Shown: one piece after another, positions 18,269 to 25,185 of the stretch | Layout: each line of letters opens with the position of its first letter | Position numbering within the stretch: the first letter of the stretch is position 1 | NCBI GenBank assembly: GCA_965214945.1 | Contig: OZ244029.1 | Span: forward strand, 2,480,001 to 2,544,000 | From: JAAXHB01 sp965214945 | GTDB lineage: Bacteria > Actinomycetota > Acidimicrobiia > Acidimicrobiales > Aldehydirespiratoraceae | Direction: 5' to 3' | DNA length: 64,000 bases | Translations under genes and position numbers: made by a program | The notes under the pieces: model-generated | Database searches by the model: none | Seen by the model: only the letters and a program-made list of their open reading frames with translations | Told to the model about the DNA's origin: nothing

Positions 18269-19036
18269 ATGAAGGATTTCAGCGGTCGCTTCGTGTGCTC
18301 GTTAGCGGATGTGCTGCGCGAGCGCGGGCGGTTGTCCGACGGCGAGGTCCGGGCCGTGGCTGCAGCCGCCGCGGCAGCTTTGGCCAGGGTTCACGCCTCC
18401 GGGCGTGTTCACGGCGACGTAAAACCGGCGACCCTGCTGCTGAGCCGCGACGGCGGGCTCTGGCTGACCGACCTCGGCTCGGCTGCGCCTGCGGAGAGGC
18501 GACTGCCCGGCCGCGGCCGGGCAGCGCCGGGCCCTGGGACTCATCCTCGTGCCGATTTGAGAGCGCTGGGGGTCACTCTGATCGAACTCGCCACCGGAAT
18601 CCCTGCTGATGCGGGCATCGTCTGGAAGGCCTCGGAACTGCCCCGGCTGGGTTGTTCGCCTGCTCTCAGCTCTCAGATCGCGGCACTTTTTGATCCGGGC
18701 TCAACCGCCGAGGCCGTGGCTGGCGAGTTCGAGCGCTCCGGGGTGTCCGCGCTGCCGGTGCCCGTTGTGCTCGAAGCGTTCACCGACCCGACCCCCACCG
18801 TCGAGTTCATGCCGGTACGCCCGCCGCCGGCATCGCCCGCAGGGGCTGGCACGCCGTCGGCGAGGCCGGCGGCCAGCAAGTCGCGATGGGCGTCGGTGCG
18901 CGCTTGTTGGACTGGCGGTCAGACGCCTTCATCGATGTCGCAGGCCAGCAGGTCACGGTGGGTTTCCCGGCGAACCACCAGACGAGCGGCGCCGTCGGCG
19001 ACGAACACCACCGCCGGGCGCAGGACTTTGTTGTAG
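18269..19036 (+). CDS. Kinase-like protein lacking the N-lobe (probable pseudokinase)
   Basis: The first 120 of about 255 residues match the C-lobe of bacterial Ser/Thr protein kinases: HGDVKPATLLLSRDGGLWLT stands for the catalytic loop (normally HRDxKPxN), followed by DLGSA in place of DFG. The glycine loop and the VAIK lysine of the N-lobe are absent, and the catalytic-loop Asn is Thr, so phosphotransfer is unlikely. The C-terminus is Pro-rich, and the last 118 nt overlap the 3' end of lysA on the other strand, where the encoded sequence looks like antisense. A TATCAT box 7 nt before ATG 18269 fixes the start; GTG 18221 is an alternative. It may be a decayed kinase or a conserved regulator. 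Confidence 0.55.
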   Translation: MKDFSGRFVCSLADVLRERGRLSDGEVRAVAAAAAAALARVHASGRVHGDVKPATLLLSRDGGLWLTDLGSAAPAERRLPGRGRAAPGPGTHPRADLRALGVTLIELATGIPADAGIVWKASELPRLGCSPALSSQIAALFDPGSTAEAVAGEFERSGVSALPVPVVLEAFTDPTPTVEFMPVRPPPASPAGAGTPSARPAASKSRWASVRACWTGGQTPSSMSQASRSRWVSRRTTRRAAPSATNTTAGRRTLL

Positions 19037-20202
19037 TTGGAGCCCATCGAGTGGCCGTAAGCACCGGTAACCGGTGTGGCCAGGATGTCGCCCACCGACA
19101 GGTCGTCGGGCACGGCCGCGCCGCGCACCAGCAGGTCTCCCGATTCGCAGTGCTTTCCTACAACGGTCACCGTCTTGGGCCGGGGCGCGTCGGCGGCGCG
19201 GGGTAGGAAGGCCTCATAGCCGCTGCCGTACAGCACAGGCCGAGGGTTGTCGCTCATGCCGCCGTCGACGGCTGCGTAGGTACGCACTCCGTCGATCTCC
19301 TTGATCGTTCCCACCGTGTAGAGGGTGATCGCGGCAGCAGCCGCGATGCTGCGTCCCGGCTCGGCCGTCACCCGCGCCGTTACCCCGGCCCGCTCGCAGG
19401 CGCTTAGCACTACTTCGCCCCACTCGGTGATGGTCGGAGCCGACTCGCCGGTCACATAGGGCACGCCCAAACCTCCGCCGAAGGAGATCTCCTCCACGTC
19501 GTAAGGCGCGGCAGCCGCCGCTATCACCTCGACGGCCTTAGCGAACGACGACGACTCAAAGACCTGGCTGCCGATGTGGGAGTGGATTCCCACCACCTTT
19601 ACCGACGCTGACGCGCTGGCGCGTGCCATGGCCACCGCCGCCGTGCCGTCGGAGACGGTGAAACCGAACTTGGAGTCGTTGCCGCCGGTGGCGACGTACT
19701 CGTGTGTGTGGGCCTCCACGCCGGGCGTGAAGCGCAGCAGCACCCTGGGCCGAGCGCCGGTTTCGGTGTGGAGGTCGTCGAGGCGGTCGAACTCGTCGAA
19801 GCTGTCCACAACGATCCGGCCCACCCCGGCGTCGATGCCGGCCCGCAGCTCCGCTATCGACTTGTTGTTGCCGTGCAGCACGAGCCGCTCCGCGGGCACA
19901 CCCGCCGCTAGGGCCACATGCATCTCCCCGCCGGTGGCCACGTCGATGCCCATTCCCTCTGAGAAGACGAGGCGAGCCATGGCACGGCACAGGAACGCCT
20001 TGGCCGCGTAAGACACGCCGTCACCGAACGCGGCTACCGCCTCGCGGCACCGGTTGCGCAGGTGCGCCTCGTCATACACAAAAAGCGGCGTGCCGAACTT
20101 TTTGGCCAGGGCTATCAGATCGCAGCCCCCCACAAAGAGACGTCCGCCCACCAGCCCGTGCGTGTCGGGCAGCAACGCGCGCGGCAGCGGGCCGGGCGCC
20201 AT
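18919..20202 (-). CDS. lysA: Diaminopimelate decarboxylase
   Basis: Last step of lysine synthesis, decarboxylating meso-diaminopimelate with PLP. The 427-residue product from ATG 20202 (MAPGPLPRALLPDTHGLVGG) has the PLP lysine Lys68 in VSYAAKAF, the phosphate-binding loop EISFGGGLGVPY and the C-terminal VVGKHCESGDLLV with the active-site Cys. The frame is open further upstream into argS but that part is a shadow. argS ends 10 nt upstream, so argS-lysA form an operon, the standard actinobacterial arrangement. Confidence 0.95.
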   Translation of the reverse strand: MAPGPLPRALLPDTHGLVGGRLFVGGCDLIALAKKFGTPLFVYDEAHLRNRCREAVAAFGDGVSYAAKAFLCRAMARLVFSEGMGIDVATGGEMHVALAAGVPAERLVLHGNNKSIAELRAGIDAGVGRIVVDSFDEFDRLDDLHTETGARPRVLLRFTPGVEAHTHEYVATGGNDSKFGFTVSDGTAAVAMARASASASVKVVGIHSHIGSQVFESSSFAKAVEVIAAAAAPYDVEEISFGGGLGVPYVTGESAPTITEWGEVVLSACERAGVTARVTAEPGRSIAAAAAITLYTVGTIKEIDGVRTYAAVDGGMSDNPRPVLYGSGYEAFLPRAADAPRPKTVTVVGKHCESGDLLVRGAAVPDDLSVGDILATPVTGAYGHSMGSNYNKVLRPAVVFVADGAARLVVRRETHRDLLACDIDEGV

Positions 20203-20212
20203 GGGCCGGCGG

Positions 20213-21820
20213 CTACAGCCGCTCTGGGGCCGACACACCGAGGATTCCGAGGCCCACTTCGAGCCCCACCCTGGTGGCCTCAACGAGCCAGAGCCTGCCT
20301 TGGCGCACGTCTTCGGAAACACCTTCGCGCAGAATCGGGCAGTCGTGCCAGAAACGGTGGAAGGCCGCGGCCAGATCTCGGGCCCACGCTGTGATCTGGT
20401 GAGGCGCCCGGGCGCGCATCGCGGCCAGGACGGCGTCTGGCAGCGCTGCCAGCAGTCGCAGCACTTCAAGTTCCCGCCAGTGGGTCAGCACCGACAAGTC
20501 AACCCCGCCCAACGGCTCCCGTGTGACGCCCCGCTCTGTGGCGACGCGGGCCAGCGAGTGGATGCGGGCGCTGGCGTACTGCAGGTAGTACACGGGGTTC
20601 TCTGCGGACCGCGCGGAGATCGCTTCGACGTCGATCGTCTGGGTGGTGTCGATGGATTGGAGCAGGTAAGTCAGCCGGGTGACGTCGGCACCCACTTCAT
20701 CAAGCAGATCCGAGACCCGCACGATCGCCCCGGACCGCTTAGCGAGGCGGATCTCCTTGGCGCCGCGGCGCAGTGTGACGTTCTGCCCAATAATCGCCTC
20801 ATATGCGCCGGGATCATGGCCCAGGGAGACCATGGCGGCCCGCATCCGGGCAACGTAGCCGTGGTGGTCAGCGCCCAACACGTCGATCACCAAGTCGGCC
20901 CGGGCGAACTTCTCGTGGTGGTAGGCGATGTCGGGAAGCAAATACGTCGGCTCGCCGTCGCTCTTGACCAGCACCCGGTCGGCTGTGTCGCCGAAGTCGC
21001 CACTGCACAGCCAGATCGCGCCCTCGGCCCGGCGCACCACGCCGCGGCTGCGCAGCTCGACCAGCATGTCGTCCATTGCACCGCTGTGAACCAGATCGCT
21101 CTCGCTTGTCCAGTGGTCGAAAGCTACGTTCATCGAGCGGAGGTCGGCGGCCTGGTCGTTGCGGGCGCGCTCGATCCCCCACTCGCGCGGATCGGCGTCC
21201 GCGGGCATCTCAGCGGCCCAGCCGGCGACGTAGTCGCCCCAATACCCGTCTTCGGGGGGCTGCGCGCCCGCTCGTCGGGCCGCCAGCGACTCGGCGAACA
21301 GCTCGGTCTGGCGGCCCCGGTCGTTCACGTAAAACTCGCGCACGACGCTATAGCCGCAGCGCTCTAGCAGCCGGCACAGCGAGTCGCCGTAAGCGGCCCA
21401 GCGGCCGTGGCCCGCATGCAGCGGCCCGGTGGGGTTGGCCGACACAAACTCAACGCTGACGGTGCGCCCCGTGCCAACCTCGTGACGGGCGTAGGCGTCC
21501 GGGCCTGCTGCGACCGCCTCGCTCAGCACCTCGTGCAGCCACGAGTTCGCCAGGCGGAAGTTCACGAACCCCGGCCCGGCGGCCTCCACACTTTGCACGT
21601 GCGCCGGCGGGTTGTCCGCGAGCAGTTTGACAAGCTGCTCCGCAAGCTGCCGCGGAGGCCGACGCGCCGCCTTCGCGCAGGCGAGCGCGACGTTCGACGA
21701 CCAGTCGCCATGCGAGCGGTCTCGGGGGCGTTCCAAAGCGATCTCCGCCGGGGCCTCGACTTCGGCCGCCCTCAAAGCGCAGCGCAGACCAGCCCGCAGA
21801 TTGGCGCGCACATCCGGCAT
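20213..21820 (-). CDS. argS: Arginyl-tRNA synthetase
   Basis: Charges tRNA-Arg with arginine in the cytoplasm. The product is 535 residues from ATG 21820. It has an N-terminal Add1 domain, the HIGH signature as HAGHGR at 135-140 preceded by SANPTGPL, an Arg-binding region FYVNDRGRQ, and a degenerate KMSKS loop (LAKRSG near residue 376). The helical anticodon-binding domain ends the protein. Two ATGs lie 6 nt apart; the second is chosen because TAGCAT on the minus strand (21833-21828) is exactly 7 nt away, the leaderless spacing seen at several other genes here. A tRNA-Arg gene starts on the other strand 112 nt from this start. Confidence 0.95.
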   Translation of the reverse strand: MPDVRANLRAGLRCALRAAEVEAPAEIALERPRDRSHGDWSSNVALACAKAARRPPRQLAEQLVKLLADNPPAHVQSVEAAGPGFVNFRLANSWLHEVLSEAVAAGPDAYARHEVGTGRTVSVEFVSANPTGPLHAGHGRWAAYGDSLCRLLERCGYSVVREFYVNDRGRQTELFAESLAARRAGAQPPEDGYWGDYVAGWAAEMPADADPREWGIERARNDQAADLRSMNVAFDHWTSESDLVHSGAMDDMLVELRSRGVVRRAEGAIWLCSGDFGDTADRVLVKSDGEPTYLLPDIAYHHEKFARADLVIDVLGADHHGYVARMRAAMVSLGHDPGAYEAIIGQNVTLRRGAKEIRLAKRSGAIVRVSDLLDEVGADVTRLTYLLQSIDTTQTIDVEAISARSAENPVYYLQYASARIHSLARVATERGVTREPLGGVDLSVLTHWRELEVLRLLAALPDAVLAAMRARAPHQITAWARDLAAAFHRFWHDCPILREGVSEDVRQGRLWLVEATRVGLEVGLGILGVSAPERL

Positions 21821-21827
21821 CCACATG

Positions 21828-21833
21828 ATGCTA
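21828..21833 (-). promoter_or_regulatory. -10 box of leaderless argS
   Basis: TAGCAT, 7 nt before ATG 21820. The other candidate ATG at 21826 is only 1 nt from the box and would lie upstream of the expected transcript start. Confidence 0.6.
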
Positions 21834-21932
21834 CCGACGGGGCCAGGTCCGCCGGGCTGCAGCCTGCCGCCGCTCCTCGGCTGCCCCGCTGCAGCCTGCG
21901 GGCCTTCAAGTGGCGGTAATATCGGCTCGCAA

Positions 21933-22004
21933 GCCCTCGTAGCTCAGTGGATAGAGCATCGGCCTCCGGAGCCGTGTGCGCAGGTTCGACTCCTGTCGAG
22001 GGTA
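21933..22004 (+). tRNA. tRNA-Arg(CCG)
   Basis: A 72-nt cloverleaf. Acceptor arms are GCCCTCG and CGAGGGT, with one G-U pair at the end. The D-arm is GCTCAGTGGATAGAGC. The anticodon loop CTCCGGA carries anticodon CCG at 21966-21968. The T-arm is GCAGG-TTCGACT-CCTGT. One T-T mismatch lies at the base of the anticodon stem. The discriminator is A and CCA is not encoded. It reads CGG arginine codons. It stands divergently next to argS, the gene for its own synthetase. Confidence 0.92.
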
Positions 22005-22041
22005 CGCAGCCATATCGCCGGCAGATCATGGGCGGCGGCTC

Positions 22042-22047
22042 TATCAT
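22042..22047 (+). promoter_or_regulatory. -10 box of leaderless FrhB-like gene
   Basis: TATCAT, 6 nt before ATG 22054, directly downstream of the tRNA-Arg gene. Confidence 0.5.
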
Positions 22048-22053
22048 CTGACT

Positions 22054-23265
22054 ATGGCCGTCGCAGCAACGCCCGCCGCTGCCCCTGCCAAGAAGGCCCG
22101 CTGGAAGTACCAATGGAAGGAACTCCACGACGAGGTGATCACCTCGGGCCTGTGCACGGGCTGCGCCGGATGCGTGATCGCCTGCCCGCACCACGTGATC
22201 GGCTACACCCACGAGCCGGGCGCCTACAGGCCCTTCCATCTCGAGGAGGAACTCGGCGCGGACGACTGCATCCACGGCCAGAAGGGCTGCACGTCGTGCA
22301 CCAGGGCGTGCCCGCGGTTTCGAATGTGGGAGCCCGAGGCCGACCGGCATCTGTTCGGGCGAGAGCGCTACGACGACGAGATATCCGGGGTGTTCTCCGA
22401 TATTTTGCTGGTGCGTGCCAGCGACGATTTTGTCTACGAGATCGGCCAGGACGGCGGACTGGTGTCGGCGCTTCTCATTTGGTGCCTAGAGAACGACATC
22501 ATCGACGGCGCTCTCACCAGCGGGGTTGAGCAGCTTCCTAACGGCGAGCCCGGCTGGAAAGCCTTCCCGATGGTGGCCGCCGACCGCGATGAGGTGCTGC
22601 GAGGCGCGGGCAGTCGCTACACCTATTCTGCTAACACGATCGCGTACGACGAGGCCCGGTCCCGGGGCCTGAGCCGGCTGGCTCTGGTGGGCATGAGCTG
22701 CCAGACCTCCATCGGCCCGGTGATGTGGCACCGCAAGGTGGGCAAGGTGGGCAAGGCGATCAAGCTCAACATTGGGCTGCTCTGCTCGAAGTCGTTCGAC
22801 GACTCGCTGTTCGACGAGCTGTTCGAGGTGAAGTACGGGCTTCCGGCCGACAGCATCGCCAAGATGAACATCAAGGGCGTGTTCCAGATCTGGACCAAGG
22901 ACGGCCGCTACTACGAGATCAACCTGAAGGAGTGCCACGCCTGGACACGTGAGGGCTGCAACCTCTGCCCGGACTTCGCGGCCGAGCATGCCGACATCTC
23001 CACCGGCGGGATAGGTGAGCTAACCGACTGGACTCTCACGGTGGTGCGCACCGAGCTGGGCAGGGCGATCATCGACGCCATGGCCCGAGACGGTGCCATC
23101 GTGACCCGGCCCGGCGACGACGACCCCGGTGCCATCGCCCTGATGCACAGACTTGCCGCCAAGAGCCGTAAGCGCTGGCCGGACTGGGCCGACGGCTCGG
23201 CCCGACTGGGTCTGCCACAGCGTAAGCCTCTCCAGCGGAAGTCTTTCAGCGGCCTCACGGGTTGA
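22054..23265 (+). CDS. Coenzyme F420 hydrogenase/dehydrogenase beta subunit (FrhB/FdhB) family protein
   Basis: Iron-sulfur flavoprotein of the family that moves electrons to or from the deazaflavin F420. The 403-residue product has two ferredoxin-like Cys sets near the N-terminus: Cys34, 37, 40, 44 in CTGCAGCVIACP and Cys72, 79, 82, 86 ending CTSCTRACPRF. The FrhB_FdhB N-terminal domain (GQDGGLVSALLIWCLENDII) and C-terminal domain (ECHAWTREGCNLCPDFAAEH) follow. The partner oxidoreductase is not next to it, so the electron acceptor or donor is unknown. The selenoprotein candidate follows 82 nt later in the same direction. Confidence 0.85.
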   Translation: MAVAATPAAAPAKKARWKYQWKELHDEVITSGLCTGCAGCVIACPHHVIGYTHEPGAYRPFHLEEELGADDCIHGQKGCTSCTRACPRFRMWEPEADRHLFGRERYDDEISGVFSDILLVRASDDFVYEIGQDGGLVSALLIWCLENDIIDGALTSGVEQLPNGEPGWKAFPMVAADRDEVLRGAGSRYTYSANTIAYDEARSRGLSRLALVGMSCQTSIGPVMWHRKVGKVGKAIKLNIGLLCSKSFDDSLFDELFEVKYGLPADSIAKMNIKGVFQIWTKDGRYYEINLKECHAWTREGCNLCPDFAAEHADISTGGIGELTDWTLTVVRTELGRAIIDAMARDGAIVTRPGDDDPGAIALMHRLAAKSRKRWPDWADGSARLGLPQRKPLQRKSFSGLTG

Positions 23266-23285
23266 CGTAGGTAGTCCAGTCTTAA

Positions 23286-23304
23286 CTCAGGTCACATCTG
23301 AGTA
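23286..23304 (+). repeat. Small hairpin before the selenoprotein candidate
   Basis: Perfect 6-bp arms ACTCAG and CTGAGT around a 7-nt loop, in the gap between the FrhB-like gene and the next gene. It could end the first transcript or regulate the second; it has no T-tract. Confidence 0.35.
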
Positions 23305-23347
23305 TGAGAACGACAGCGGCAATTGAAACAAACGGAGGATGACAGCG

Positions 23348-23962
23348 ATGGATGTGGAGTTCTGGGTTGACCCGCTTTGACCGTGGTGCTGGGTGACGGC
23401 CCGTTGGGTCGTCGAAGAGGTGAAACCGACTCGAGGTCTGGACATAACTTGGCAGCCGATCAGCCTGATGTTCAAGAACGACCCGGAGCCCGGCTCCGAC
23501 TATCACACGGCGTCGTATTTCACCCACCGGCTGATGCGGGTGATGGAGTCAGCGCGGGTCGCTGAGGGCAACGACGCGGTGTTCGACTTGTACTGGGAGT
23601 TCGGACGCCGCATCCATCACGACAGAGACCGCGGCTTCGACCCGGCGGACGCGCTGGCCGCTGTCGGGATGGACACCGCCCATTCCGCCGCCTTCGGCGA
23701 CGATTCCTGGGACGCGGAGATACGCACCCGGATGGACGCGGGACTGGCTCTGTGCGGCGACGATGTGGGCACGCCAATCATCGCAATCGATGACCGCAGC
23801 GGGGTGAAGCAGGCTTACTTTGGGCCTGTGATCACCCGAGTGCCGCCGCCTGAGGACTCCCTGGCCATGTGGGACGCGCTGGTGACCATGATGAACATCG
23901 ACGGCTTCTGGGAGCTCAAGCGCACCCGCACCGAGCGCCCCGAGTTCGGTTCTCGCCCTTGA
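23348..23962 (+). CDS. DsbA/Rv2466c-family thiol oxidoreductase, candidate selenoprotein (Sec11)
   Basis: Homologous along its length to the mycothiol-dependent nitroreductase Rv2466c, a thioredoxin-fold protein with a CPWC active site. ATG 23348 has a GGAGGA Shine-Dalgarno 8 nt away and opens MDVEFWVDPL; codon 11 is TGA (23378-23380), followed in frame by PWCWVTARWVVEEVK and then 180 more residues ending in the family motif ELKRTRTERPEF. The TGA falls exactly on the nucleophilic first Cys, giving U-P-W-C. An 8-bp hairpin with a GUU loop lies 14 nt after the TGA, as expected for a bacterial SECIS. Read as two pieces, the second half (GTG 23393) would lack its active site and Shine-Dalgarno. 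The product is 204 residues with Sec. Confidence 0.85.
23395..23413 (+). promoter_or_regulatory. Candidate bacterial SECIS element
   Basis: Arms GACGGCCC (23395-23402) and GGGTCGTC (23406-23413) pair over 8 bp with one G-U, closing a GTT loop. The stem begins 14 nt after the TGA and the loop G is the 23rd nt after it. Bacterial SECIS rules ask for a stem-loop inside the coding region shortly after the UGA with a G in the first two loop positions; this hairpin meets them. Confidence 0.75.
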
Positions 23963-24070
23963 ACAGATCCCAGTGACAGGTCCAGTACAGATCTCAATGT
24001 TATGGGATAGCAGAAAAGATCTCCACCAATCAGGCGACAACCTCTATTTGCGACAACCCCCTATTCGCGA

Positions 24071-24115
24071 GGGATGATTCCCTCTATTCGCGAGGGGTCA
24101 TTTGCGAATCATCCC
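24071..24115. terminator. Long inverted repeat between convergent genes
   Basis: Outer arms GGGATGATTC (24071-24080) and GAATCATCCC (24106-24115) are perfect; an inner CCTC/GAGG pair stacks on them. It lies between the convergent selenoprotein candidate and serA-like genes, so a bidirectional terminator or mRNA 3'-end hairpin is likely. There is no long T-tract. Confidence 0.5.
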
Positions 24116-24176
24116 CGCGGTGTTAAGGAAGAATCCCGCGGTATTAGGGAGAAGAGACTCGCGGTGTTAGGGAAGA
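24116..24176. repeat. Three tandem imperfect repeats of CGCGGTGTTAGGGAAGA
   Basis: Copies at 24116-24132, 24137-24155 and 24160-24176, spaced 21-23 nt. The third copy contains the stop codon of the serA-like gene. Upstream, related CTATTCGCGAGGG units are repeated twice. Function unknown. Confidence 0.6.
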
Positions 24177-25129
24177 GGGGTGACGGTGTGCTCCACCGGG
24201 TCGCCTCGCAGGGCTGCGAGCACGTTGTGGGCCACATGCAGCGACACATCGCTCTGCGACTGGAAGGTGCTGGCCCCGAGATGCGGCGTGTGGACGACCA
24301 GCGGGTGGCCCACAAGCGGGTGGTCCGACGGCGGCGGCTCGTGCTCGTACACGTCGACGCCCATCCCCGCTAGGCGGCCGTTGTCGAGCGCTGCGCGGGC
24401 CGCGGCCGCGTCGATCAGCGCGCCGCGGGCGGCGTTCACGACGATGGCGTCGGGCCGCATGGCCGCGAACTCGGCCTCGCCCAGCAGCGGCGCGGCGCCG
24501 GGGCTCAGCGCTGCGTGAAGGCTGATCACGTCCGAAGCGGCGAGCAGTTCTTCAAGCGTCATCAGCTCGACGCCGCGGCTGCGAGCGACATCCTCTGTCA
24601 CGAACGGGTCGGTCGCCACGACCGTCATCAAAAAAGCCTGGGCGCGTACTGCGACGGCCTGCCCGATCCGCCCGAAGCCGACCAGCCCCAGCGTCCGCCC
24701 GTCAAGCCTGTGACCCACGAACTCGGTGCGCTCCCAGCGCCCAGCCGCCACCGAGACATGCGCTGCGGCCACCCGCCGCGAGGCAGCCAGCATCAGCGCG
24801 AAGGCGAGTTCTGCGGCTGCGGACGTGCTCGCCATGGGCGTGTTGGTCACCACGATGCCGCGACGGCCGGCTTCGGCCAAGTCGATGTTGTCGACGCCCA
24901 CTCCGGCCCGACCGATCACCTTCAGGCGGGTCGCCGCCTTGATCAGCTCGACATCGGCCCGGGTGCCGCTGCGAACGATCAGCGCGTCGGCGTCGCGCAC
25001 CGCCTCCAGCAGCTCGGCACGGCCCGCCTCATCCGCGAAGCGTAAGTCAATCCCCGGCTCGGCCTGTAGGCGCTTGACTCCTGCGGCTCCCAGCGGATCG
25101 GCTACCAGCACGCAACTGACTTGGGACAT
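24167..25129 (-). CDS. serA: D-3-phosphoglycerate dehydrogenase-like 2-hydroxyacid dehydrogenase
   Basis: NAD-dependent D-2-hydroxyacid dehydrogenase, most like the first enzyme of serine synthesis. The 320-residue product has LKVIGRAGVGVDNIDL near residue 69, the nucleotide motif LGLVGFGRIGQAVAVRA at about 147-163, and the catalytic Arg-Glu-His set (NAARGALID, GVDVYEHEPP, TPHLGAS). It is the short form without ACT or ASB regulatory domains, so feedback by serine is not expected in the usual way. A GAGG Shine-Dalgarno lies 8 nt before the ATG. Another D-hydroxyacid substrate cannot be excluded. Confidence 0.8.
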   Translation of the reverse strand: MSQVSCVLVADPLGAAGVKRLQAEPGIDLRFADEAGRAELLEAVRDADALIVRSGTRADVELIKAATRLKVIGRAGVGVDNIDLAEAGRRGIVVTNTPMASTSAAAELAFALMLAASRRVAAAHVSVAAGRWERTEFVGHRLDGRTLGLVGFGRIGQAVAVRAQAFLMTVVATDPFVTEDVARSRGVELMTLEELLAASDVISLHAALSPGAAPLLGEAEFAAMRPDAIVVNAARGALIDAAAARAALDNGRLAGMGVDVYEHEPPPSDHPLVGHPLVVHTPHLGASTFQSQSDVSLHVAHNVLAALRGDPVEHTVTPLP

Positions 25130-25185
25130 CAGACTGACCTCGGACTTCTGGCTTCGGGCTTGGGCTTGGTACTCGGGCCGCCGGG

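Noticed and set aside
20203..20469. N-terminal extension of lysA into argS
   Set aside because: Cys/Arg/Pro-rich shadow of argS; the family N-terminus starts at ATG 20202.
21960..21975. Start of the FrhB-like gene inside the tRNA
   Set aside because: The frame is open from 21976 but overlaps tRNA-Arg; ATG 22054 with a -10 box 6 nt away is preferred.
23378..23380. TGA as a plain nonsense mutation in a pseudogene
   Set aside because: The stop is exactly on the catalytic Cys, the rest of the frame is long and well conserved, the upstream start has a strong ribosome site and a SECIS-like hairpin follows. Not excluded, but less likely.
24040..24180. CRISPR array
   Set aside because: Repeats are short and imperfect, spacers are only a few nt and no cas genes are present.
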